Shown piece by piece: positions 1-12,000 of a stretch of 64,000 nucleotides of DNA; the stretch's first letter is position 1; each line of letters starts with the position of its first letter. Source of the DNA: Eublepharis macularius (Eukaryota > Chordata > Lepidosauria > Squamata > Eublepharidae); NCBI RefSeq assembly GCF_028583425.1, contig NC_072801.1, forward strand, positions 20,170,001-20,234,000, read 5' to 3'. The position numbers and the translations under genes were made by a program. The notes beneath the pieces were generated by a model, which saw only the letters and a program-made list of their open reading frames with translations, ran no database searches and had not been told where the DNA came from.

Positions 1-10
1 GTGCCCCACT

Positions 11-3000
11 ATGTCCTGTGTTGTTATGCCAATATTATGGAAGGCACAGACTGTTAAGGGGTTGTGGATTCGTAGCCAAGCTCCGGTTAGACTCTTCAGC
101 AAATGTCGCCCAGTGCTGGCGGCTCAGAATTTTTCAGACTATGAATCCTTACGAGAATATAAGCCAGAAGTGCCAGAGTACTTCAACTTCGCAAAAGATG
201 TGCTGGACAAGTGGGCGGAGGTGGAAAAGGTATCGTTTTGGCAGCTTGATTCACGTTTTTTAGAACATGACACACATGGATACTGTGTGTGGTGAGCAGG
301 TGTTTGAATTTCATATTGTCACTATATTGACTGTAGGGAAAAGGATAGAATATTTTAAACTACAAGCGACATTTTAGACTTGGCCAGAAGCAACACCCAA
401 GTATCTGTGGTCTTTGTAGGGTATGGATGATCTGAACACTTCCACAAGCAATACTTTGGATTCTGTTCACTTGCAATGTAAGACCATAAGGACAGCCCAC
501 ACAGTAAAGACCAAAGGTCCTTGGTTCTAGCAGGGGAGCTGTGCTGTCAGTGTTCTATCTGCCTCTCTCTCCCCGCCTCCCTCTGGACTTCACTGGAACT
601 TGAATTGTTGCAAGAGCTATTTGAATTTACTGGTTGGAAAGCTTAGATGTCAGTTGCATGGCTGCAACTCTCCCCTCCCCCTGCAAAACTATCTAACCTG
701 ATTGTTAGGTACTGTGGGGGAAATGTCATTTCATGTTAATTCCCATTTTTTTTAATGATACCTAATGTAATAAATGAGTTTTTTCCGGTTCCCCCACCTT
801 TGTTTTAGGGGGTGGTTAGGAAATGAAAGCATATCCCTACCATTTAGTCCGGAATGCCACTACTTTAATACAAAAAGTCAGTGTGTTGCAGCACCTACAG
901 GTACCTTCAAGATTCAAGTGTGAGGATTTACGTGATACTCTGTTGTCCCATCAGGAGGGAAGAGGCCCTTCCAATCCAGCTCTTTGGTGGGTCGGCGACC
1001 AAGGAGATGAAGTGAAATGGAGTTTTGAGGAGCTGGCGTCACTATCCAGGAAAGCTGCCAATGTGCTTTCTGACCAATGTGGCCTGCAGCCGGGAGACCG
1101 AGTTATAGTGATCCTGTCACGGATACCCGAATGGTGGCTCTTGAATGTGGCTTGTATGCGAACAGGTTAGCATTTGTTCGTTGAGCCAAGTTTCACATGG
1201 AAAGGAAGGTCATATGGACACAAAACCGCTTTCTACTGAGTCAGACTGCTGTCTGTCAAGATAATCGACTCTGGCAGCAGCTTTCCAGGGTTTCAGGTGG
1301 AGGTCTTTCCCATCACCTACTACCTGATCCTTTTAAGTGGAGGCACCAGGGATTGGGCCTGGGACCTTCTGCCTGCAATGCAGACGCTCTGCCACTGAGC
1401 CAGGTCCACTCCTCCCACGTATCCTGCGTGCAAGATAAAGGGAGGAACGATGATCGCTCTGAATGTGAATAGGGGAGAAAGGTACAGTCTGCTTACGACT
1501 GCCCTGTAAATTCCGTGGCTTATTCCCTCCAGAACACAAGGAACACGTTCTCTTCCCAATCTGATCTCTCTCCATTAGGAATTGTTCTTATCCCCGGGAC
1601 GAATCAGCTGACAGCAAAAGACATTCTGCACAGACTGCAGGCATCCCAAGCCAAGTGTATCGTTACCGATCAAAATTTGGCCCCAGCCGTTGACAGCATG
1701 GCTTCCAAGTGCCAGTCTCTCAAGTCCAAGCTAATCGTGTCAAGGGACCACAGGGATGGCTGGCTCAATTTCAGTGACTTGTTGAAGTACGTACCGGCTT
1801 TTTATCCTAGCTCCATGGGATGTTTCTCTTAGGAGATGGCACCGAACAGAGGGCCAAGTCACTTGCTGTCTGTGGACGGGCAACCACAGCGCACTTCCTC
1901 TTCTTGCTTCTGCCCAGCCAAAAAAGTGGCTCCCTAACGTTACCTACTTTTGAGACAACCGTGGTTTGATTCAGGAGGTTACATTTATTTCATGGTTTCT
2001 CAGAACTCAGGACAAAACTGTAGCTGTCCTCCCGACCCGGCCCCGGAACATAGTAACAAAATTTGATAGAAAATTTTGCTGTTAAAATGTATGCCTTTTT
2101 TTCATCCATTGCTTGTAAATGGCATATGATGGGAAAGAAGTGAACAAAACAGGACCTTTGCCAAGGAAGATATGCAGGATAGAAAAAGACTATACCCCAA
2201 AAGTAAAAGGAAGGGGAAAACACATATTTGTGCATCCAAGAGTTCCCCTCTTTCACTGATAGCCACAAACTTTACTGCGGTCCCTGGGTACAGGCCAGGC
2301 TGTGACAGGTTCCAGGTGGAGCATAATTACTGCAACAATGAAAAGTTTGGACATAAACTTCCCATCCTGCTTCCAAGGAGTACCAGGGCAGCGTTCATAC
2401 TTCTCCCATCCTCCATTTTAGCCTCAAAACAACCCTGCAGGATAGGTTATACTAAAAGAGAATGACTGGGCTAATGCCAAGATGACACGGAGAGTTCTTA
2501 GTTCAACATTCCAACGGCTATGTTGGCTCTCACATGCACTCTAGAAAACAATCAATTATCAATAATTACTACTGTTTTATAAATGCACATTCTTTTATCT
2601 CGTATGTCCTACAGCCTTGCCCATACCAACCACAACTGTGTGGCCACCAAGAGCCACGACCCAATGGCAATCTATTTCACCAGTGGCACAACGGGCGCTC
2701 CCAAAATGGCCGAACATTCCCATTGCAGCCATGGAATTGGATTGGCTTTCAATGGAAGGTATGCAAGGCTTGATGTGTGTAATTGTTTCCAGCTTCTCAT
2801 ATCCTGAGACCCTGAAAAGACATGCAAGTCAAAGCGGACAATAGTGAGCTAGATAGAGCAATAGTCTGACACAGTCTAAGGCAGCTTCCTATGTAGGGGT
2901 ACCATGACACAGTGGCAGACCACCATGCTTTGAATGCAGATGGCCCCAGGTTGGATCCCTGCCATCAAAGTATCTCAGGTATCAGCTTTTAGGAAAGGCT

Positions 3001-6000
3001 TTTCTCTATGAGAGGCCCAGAAAAGTTACCACAAATCAGAGTACACAAGAGTCAACTGTGTGGACCCATTGTCTGACTCGGCACACACATGTAGCATCAA
3101 CAGTGCAGGACACTGCCTTTGCGCTACTGTGTTTGCAGCATGCATCCCCAAGCACCACCTACCCCACCCACATTGCATCACCTTCTTTTTCCTGCTGCGT
3201 GCATGGTCAGCTCTGCCCAGCAGGCCAATCAAGTAGAGAGCAATGGCTTTCCTAAATCAAATAGGACACCAAGCCATCTCCAGTTAAAAGGATCAGTCAG
3301 TAGGTGATATGAAAGACCTCTGCCTGGGACCCTGGACAGCCACTGCCAGTCTGAGTAGACTAGACTGTCTTTGATGGACCCTGGGCCTGATTCAGTAGAA
3401 GGCAGTTGCATGCGTGTGTGGTTCGTTCCTCTAAAGATAGCTGTAAAGCCTCTAGGCTCACCCCCACATTCTGCTTCCAAACCTTGCCCCAAATCTCAAA
3501 GCTGCTTCTTATTGGTGGTAGTTAATAGGTTTAGACATGAGCATCTCCTAAGGAACTACATGCCCCTTATATTTTTTAAAAAATTCTTGAGCCACAATGT
3601 AACAGAAAGTTTTCTGAAATACTACCAATTTCAGCAGTTACCTTCCTCTTACAACTTGGTACAAAAATCTTTTGCTGTGGTTGATATTTTGCAAGTCAGT
3701 GACTTGAGTTTTGGAGTCTTGCTAAATATGATAATTACCATCACTTTTGCACTAACAACATCAACAAAAGGTCCATTCTGTTTCCTAGGTATTGGCTTGA
3801 TCTGACCCCCACAGACATGATTTGGAACACTTCTGACACAGGTTGGGGCAAATCTGCCTGGAGCAGCATTTTTGCACCATGGAGCCAGGGAGCAGGCGTC
3901 TTTGTCCACGGCATGCCCCGTTTTGAGCCAAAGCCTGTCCTCGAAGTATGTGACAAGCCCATTAACATTTCCCCAAGAACAGCGCTTGCCTTGAACACTG
4001 GAGTCAATGAGAGTCCACCTGGGGGAGCAATCAGAACATCAGACAAGGGCCAAGGCACCAATCCGCACTGGGCCACAAAATCACTGGGTGATCTTGGGCC
4101 AGTTGCATCCTTTCAACCTCACAGGCTGTTGTGACAATAAAACGGGGGAGAATTTTGTAGGCCTGTCTGGACGCTTTAGAGGAAGGACAGGAGTAAAATG
4201 TGCTACACTGATGAGGGTGAATCTTTACAATCAAGCCTGCATGTTAAGAATGTTGATTGAATTGATCTCTAGTACATCTTTCTTGTGCTGAAGGTGTCCG
4301 GCAATGGCTTTCCCTTGCATGCATACGCTCACTTACTCTCTCGTTTACTGAGTATGATAGACCGTGTGTATCTGGGGCTGTGTGTAACATAAAGCCTGAT
4401 TTTGTTTTGTTAAATTTTCCACCTTTTATAACCTTCTAGACTTTGTCCAGGTTTCCCATAACAACTTTCTGTTCTGTGCCGACTGCTTATCGGATGCTTA
4501 TACACCACAATTTAAACAGGTAAGAAAGCACTTATCTTCTTGTAAAGTTAAGTCAACATGGTTCAACATTTTGGTTTTAGTGGTGGGGAAAATGAGATAT
4601 CAATGGCATGGCACAGCTTTAAGGAAAGGCATCTCAGTTCCCCTGCATTCCCACACCGAGCCAAAATTGTGAATTTACTGCACACATATATAGAAAACGA
4701 GCTGTCTGTTAAGACTTGGGATCCTACCCTGCCATGCATACTTGACATCTCAAAACATAGAATGGTAGGGCTTGCTCTGCTTTTCAAAATTTTAGGCCCC
4801 AAACAAAACAAAAACCATTGGCTTGTTAACCCGTGTCCTTTTTCATTTTAAGGTACAGCTTCTACAGTTTGAAGCACTGTGTGAGTGCCGGAGAGCCCAT
4901 GAACCCTGAAGTCATGGAGGACTGGAAAAGAGAAACAGGCTTGGATATCTACGAAGGCTACGGGCAAACAGAAACAGTAGGTAGAGCGCAGTAAGTTGGA
5001 GGCACACATTGCATCTATGAAAAGGTTCACACGACCATAGTTCATTTTCATATTCCAGTGTGCTGTAGTGGTTACAGTGTTGGACTAGAATCTGGGAGAG
5101 CCAAGTTTGAATCGCCACTCTGCCATGGAAGCTCACTGAATGATCTTGGGTCAGTCACACACTCTCAGCCTAACCTACCTCACAGGGTTGTAATGATGAT
5201 ATAACAGGAGAGAGGACAATAATGTAAGCAACCTTGGGTGCCTATCGGGGAGAGAGGTAGGGTATAAAACTAAGAAAGTAAATAAATATTCTCTTTTTTC
5301 AAAAAGCAGTGGTTTGTTTCCTATAGTGGTCAGAAGCTGTTTCCTACCTCCTTTTTTCCCAGGGAAACTCCTGTGGCCTCTGCAAAGCTGACTTTCCGCC
5401 CTCTGAACAAAATGCCACTGCAGGGAATTAGCGAAATAGCTCCTTCTTGCTCTACCAGTCAGAATTTCTGCTGATGTAAGAGGCTCCCTTTGCAGAAAGG
5501 GAAGCAAGGTCCCCTTCCTTGTAGCATTTTGTTCAGAAGATTCTTGTAGATATTAGAGGCTTGTACTGGGGGAAGGGAGAGATCATGATAAAGACTCCTG
5601 CAAGCACCTTTTCCTGGTTCATAAGACACCCCCCCCTTCACTTATACCCTCCCCTTTTTGTCACTGTAAAACAGGTACTGATCTGTGGAACTTTCAAGGG
5701 GATGAAAATCAAGCCTGGCTCTATGGGAAAGCCGACTCCTTTATACGACACTCAGGTATGTCTATAAAACCCTATGAATGGTGGAAGACTGCCATTCTCA
5801 AGCTTTTGAAACGAGATCTCATTCTAAGCTTAGTCTTCTTTCCTGGACCCAAAGTACCTCCATGCTACTTTTGCAGCTAAGTGGGAGCCACACCCTACCC
5901 TAAAGTATGTGTGTTTTATTTTTGCTTTTAGATAATAGATGAAGACGGCAACATTTTGCCTCCTGGGAAAGAAGGAGATATTGCAATCAGAATAAAACCT

Positions 6001-9000
6001 ACACGCCCGTTTTGCCTCTTCTCTCAATATACGGTAAGACCCATTATAAAACTTCAGTATTACAGCCATTGAGTGACTGGCCAGTCACAATGTGATCTGC
6101 TAACAAAACAGAGGTGTATAAAGTGGCAAGGAGAGGTTAGGACCATCCCCAGTGCCCTCTGGCTTTTGATCCTCCCTCACGTCATGAAGCCCATTGGGTG
6201 CCCATTGGGTCAATCACTCTCAGCCCAGCCTCTTTCACAAGTCTGTCATGAGGATAACATTGGGAGGGAGGGGAACTTTCTGTGCTATCCTGAAGTCCTG
6301 GCAGAATCAAAATGTGATGAGATAGTAACATCTGGACATTCCAACTCTGGAAGCAAGTTTATGTCCAACAACATTTTGTGGCAGTATTTATTTATACCCT
6401 GGCCTTTCACTGCAGTGGTGACCCAAAGTGCTTACATTCTCTCCTCATATTATCCTCACAACCATCCTGTAAAGTAGGATTACTGCGAGGGGGTGTTTCA
6501 AGGTCATCCGGCAAGCAGCATGGAAATTCAAACCTGGGTCTCCCAGATCCTAGTCCCAACACTCTAGCCACTATACCACAATGACTAGTACCACTGTTGC
6601 CTGCTGTACAGTGCAATCTTAGGCATAGTTGCCCCTGTTCTAAGTCTGTTGAAATCAATGGATTTAGAAAGGTGTGACTGCGGGTAGGATAGTACAAGTA
6701 GTATGTTTTTAAAAAGCTCATCATCTCTGTAACCATTGTTCAGACTGGGAGAGTGAGGAACACAAGACTTCTTATAGTATTTATATATATAGTCCGCCTT
6801 TTTCATTGAGACTCAAGGCGGATTACATAGTGTGAAATTAGTACAATTAGTGGCAAGGACAAGGGCAGGCATTTTCATACAATGTCAAGAACATTTCCAT
6901 AAACAATGTCATGGGGTAAAAGAATATAAGTTTACAAAGATATAGTATTAGCGACCTCCAGGATGGAGTAGTGAAGGCACGGCAGCTGAGTTATGAGCTC
7001 TCTACCATGAGCTTCCTGGTTCCTTGGGACTCGAGAATTTGGGGCCCCAAGTCCCCCCCACAGAGGAGGGGGCAGGCTGGAACAAGGTGGAGGAGCTCAA
7101 AGGGACTGGCAACCCCCCGGGAAGCCCCCACACCAGTTTGAAAAGCAAGGACCAAGGGAGTAGCCAACATGTCTACGAAGCTACAAAAGCCGAAAGTCCG
7201 ACAAGCAAAAATGAACTGAAGTGAAAACAAAGCAGATTCCTGATAAGACAAATAAAGACAACTGGAAGACAGAGCATTGCGACCCTACAAGACTTCCTAT
7301 CAAGTAAGAAGATTGTTCTATGACTTTATGAGGGCTAACCAGCTTGAATGCAAGGCAGTTGCTCGGGCAAAGGCTGGGAGGAGGGAGGAAGGCACGGAAG
7401 ATTGATTGCAAAGAAAACTCTCTCAGCAGAGGGCTGGAAAGCAATAAATCCTTTAAAAATATAAATAAAAGCAAAGCTTTCTACCACTTTGACGAGAGTT
7501 TGGACATAACACAAGTAACTTTGAAATGGCTTTCCCGGAAGAAGTATTTTCCAACTTGCAAGAAATTGTTAAATTGATGACTGAATTAATAACTAAAGCA
7601 GATATGATACTTGGAGTGGAAATGGATAAAAACACTATAAAAGATTATAAGGCAGAAGAAATTTCTAAAGGGGCAGACCTAGCTGAAAGAAAACTAGAAC
7701 GGAATGAGGAAAAGTCTAGCCCGCAAAATGGAGGAACAGATCAGTACATCTCTGTAAAAAGACAAGGCATAAACAAGAAAGGGGAGGGGCAACGAAGCAA
7801 ACCCATGAAGAAGAAGCCCAGCATATCGTTTCTGAATGAGGAGAAAAGAATGCAACGTATCTTAAAGAAGAATAAACAGAGAGCTAGCACCATTCTTACT
7901 AACCCCTGCCAGAACTGGTTAGAAGATAAGAAGAGTCGTCTTTGGGGGTGCAGATGGGAAAAAGACTTGAAAAAACGAGAATGAAATCCAGATTGTGATC
8001 CAATAATTTAGGCTTAACCTTTCATATCTATCTGTCTTTCTAACCTGTTATACTGTTAAGAGATGAGAGGGGGACCGATGGAGCTTTTTGTCTTCTCTTT
8101 TTGTTTCGTTTGAAAGGGAGAAAGAAGGAGAAACATAGATTATGATTTAGGCTGCCTCTCTATGCTTAATGATAAGCAATACAGACTTATTGAAAGTTTA
8201 GACGATCTGTAACATGTTAGATTTTGTATATTTACTGTTAATGGATTAGTGATAATGTGATAATTGGGTCTTTGGAATTCTTTAATCCTTCCTAGACTTC
8301 AGCTATTTTCTTTAGAATATAAGCTCGTGCTTAAGCCAAATACTTATGTTCTTCCCAGCCGCACTATTATGAAAATTCAAATATATAAGTGTAGATGGCT
8401 TGGATAAAACAGATGAAAAACCTACCTTCTCTCGAATATAAATTAGTGTTTAAGCCAAACACTTATTTGGTCTTCCCAACCTCACAATTATGAAAATTCC
8501 AATTTATAAGTGAAGATGGCTGGGTTAAAATAGAGGAGAGAATGAGGGAAAACTGGTATAAAAATGTTCATTTTTCCTATATTGATATATAATAAGAATC
8601 AATTATCTTTCTGCTTATATTCTCTTTTTCTATTTTTATCTCCTACTACTGGAATGATTAAGGGATTAACAATTTTGGTTAAAATGTAAGGGATTGGAAA
8701 TGTGACTTATGCATAACATATATAAAGGAAAGAATTATTAGAAATGAATTAAGAAATAGAGTAAAGTGGATAAGAAAGCATAGAATGTAAATAATGATTG
8801 CAGAGATTAAAAGGGAAGCTTGAAGGTAGAAGGGGCGTTAACTGGGTATGTAATGTCTTGCTGTATTTATGGATTGATGGATGTGTCTTGTCCACGAATC
8901 TGCTATTGAAACCTTTTTGTCTTGTTGTAATCCACTATAAAATCCAATAAAAATCATTTATTTTTTTTAAAAGATATAGTATTAGCAAGGCTCCAGTATG

Positions 9001-12000
9001 AGGTTGAGAAATTGCTGAAACAGAACATAATCAGTTCTAGGACTTACATTGAACAACATAAAGCACTGGTAGGATATGGGAGTACATATTTAAAGCAACA
9101 GATAATATGTAAGGCAACATAATGGTGAAATCTATGGTTCCTAACTCATTAGCGAAACATCTGGGATCCCTTTCCTACAATAACCACCCTCTTATCTGAG
9201 AAAAAAGGCCTTTTTAAATAATTCAGTTTTGCATTGGCTAGCATTAAATAGCTACACAGTTCTGGAAGTTTTGGCAAGCTCTGGGGCTTCCCAGCCCCTT
9301 TAGGCAAGGGACATGTTATACATGCAGGTCTTAATGAAGTCATTCTTAAGTCTTGTTGCTATCAGTGACACAAGCTGCACAGACCATAAGCAGTAGGACC
9401 AACTTCAGCTAGAGCGGGGTCTAGTCTAGCTGACCTTTACACATCTTGTTTTCATAGCAGTTGATTCATTCCCACCTCACATAGTGTGAGATTTTTCTCC
9501 ACAAATGGCATCACCTTCTCTCTTTTATCTCCTTACCAGCTATGCACCCCGAAACAAGACAGCCCTGGTTGTCAGTGAGGTGCTTAGCTGTGTTCAGACT
9601 GAACCAATTCTGATTGTAGGTGTGTGTGTGGGGGGGCACATCTCCTGTGTTGCAATGCTCTTCTGTACAAAGCAGTTCCTTGCATTTAAAAAAATCCCAA
9701 GTAGTCAGGGAGATGGGTTTTGCCTCCTCCACAATATGCAAGTTTTCTGTGTAGGAATTGCTTTTCTTGGGAAAGCATTTGATCATGTGAGCCTTCTCCT
9801 GTGTAATGGAAGATTAAGCTGGTGCTCCCAGATTCATGGACAGTGGACTCTTAATTTTAAAAAATAGTATAAAGAGCCTGCAAATGGTTAGAAAAGATAT
9901 TCTCTATGGTGTGAGAAAGAAGGTCTAATCCCACTGCTGAAGCAACATCTGCAACAACAGAGGTACACTTTGGAGGGCACAGTGATACTTCATTCACCGC
10001 TCTGAGTGTGGCACTAATCTGTCCAGAAGAGCAGTATATAAGCACATGGGGTTTTGTTGTTTATTAGCCTCCTTGCTGAAGACTAAGCAGGTCCAGACTC
10101 CAATCAGTACCTTGACTGGAGACCACCTAGGAGCCCTTATGTATGCCACTTTCCTGCCATTCCATTCCATTGTGGAATGCAAGGAATGAAATATTTTTTT
10201 CCTAATTAATTCCATGTGCAAACTCATGCCGATTTAACTAGTCAAATACTAACAACTGGCATTTCTTTAACTGGGTTACAGTCCTTACACTCACTTTCTT
10301 ACAGCATCCATAACTCTGTTTTGAACTCTTGTTTTGACAAGCTGGTTAATGCCAAACTCATACTTCTAAAATATGCTAACTTCTGAATGAGATCTGTACC
10401 CACCCTCTTTCCATTGCAAAGTCTAATTCTGGCACACTGATGTATTGGACACACCCCTAGGACAATCCTGAGAAGACAGCTTCAACCATACGAGGCAATT
10501 ACTATGTCACCGGAGACAGAGGGATCCGAGATGAAGAGGGCTACTTCTGGTTTGTAGGAAGAGCTGATGACGTCATTAATTCCGCTGGGTAATATCGTTC
10601 AAGTGTTTGGTCTGTTCAGGGCTATGGCTTCTATGTGGCATATTCCATAATACAAGTAGCAAGGTAACTCAGACAATCTGTTGTTCCTTCCCAAGGTATC
10701 GAATTGGGCCATTTGAAGTGGAAAGCGCCTTGATAGAACATCCCGCTGTTGTAGAATCCGCTGTTGTCAGCAGCCCAGATTCTCTCAGAGGAGAGGTAAA
10801 GCGTTTATAGCACAGTGCATTTAAAAGTAGAGACTTGTAGCCAAAGAGTTGGTTGGGTGTTGTAGATGCCTGGAGATCGGATTCCCTCTGCGATATCAGG
10901 CTGGTAACATGGTGATGGAGGTCCTCCTATCTGGGCATTGACCAGACCTTACTCTATGCCTTCCAACCACAGCCCTACTTAGATGCAGTTTCCCTTATAG
11001 CCCCAACTAGCCGTCTCTTCCCTCACACCAGCTGCATTAGTTGTCAACATTCCATGACTACAGGCTGGAGCCGATGTTTTATTTGCCACAGGAACGGCAC
11101 TGGAAAAGGTCTCCCTATAATGGCACGCTGGCCTTTATATTAAATTTCTATGTCCCGGCACCACAAACTTGGCCACCATCAGTATAAAGAGCTATCACAT
11201 GGTGCAATCAACCAGCTATGCAGTTTTATACATTACAGTCGGTATAGGGCTCACTCAAGAACGGGAGGCCTCTCTTGGCAACATCCTTCAGAGAATGCAA
11301 TGTGCGCTCTTTTGACTTTTAGTTCTTTGAAGGGAGAATTGCCTATGAACGTTGCCTCCCAGGCCAGCAGCTCACACAACAGATTGGAGCTGGAACTCCT
11401 GGCAGGAAACGAAAGAAGACACAGCAGTCTGCCTTCTTCAGAATTCTTTGGCTTTGGGAAGGCGAGGCAGACTGACAAGGAAAACCAAAACACTGAGAAC
11501 CCCCCCCCCCACTCCAATGTTTCTGCATTGTTCTCTTTTATTATAAAGTGCATGCAGCCCCCAAGCAGTGCGTATCATAGATGGCCTACCCCAATCTCAC
11601 CTTTTTATTCTGTGACATATATGATTGATCTCCCCCCACAGCCACTTAAAATTTGCAAGTCTAGGCCTGACTTCGTTTAGTCTTCATGATGTGCCTAAGC
11701 GTAATAAAAAGATGTGTACATGAACCTTACTGGATCAGACCAGTGGTCCATTTATTCCAGCATCCCATCTCCTCTGCTTGAAGCCAGCTGGGTAACCTTG
11801 GGTCAGTCACAGCTCTTTCAGAGCTCTCTCAGCCCTACCCACCTCACAGGGTGATTGTTGTGAGGATAGTAACAACACACTTTGTAAACGCTGAGTGGGT
11901 GTTAAGTCATCCTGAAGGGCAGAATATAAATCGAATGTTATTATTATTATTACTCTGGCCAATAACAGGGCATGGAGTCCGAGGCCTTCCCTGATGTTGC

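Noticed and set aside
3371-3805. 144-codon open frame overlapping an ACSM3 exon
   Set aside because: Runs through a SINE and into the exon at 3789 in the wrong frame for ACSM3.
7526-7984. 152-codon Lys/Glu-rich frame as a host gene
   Set aside because: It lies inside an L1-like insertion bounded by 17-bp duplications, so it is element sequence.
11150-11680. 176-codon open frame in an ACSM3 intron
   Set aside because: No recognised family, contains a long C run, and another frame on the opposite strand overlaps it.
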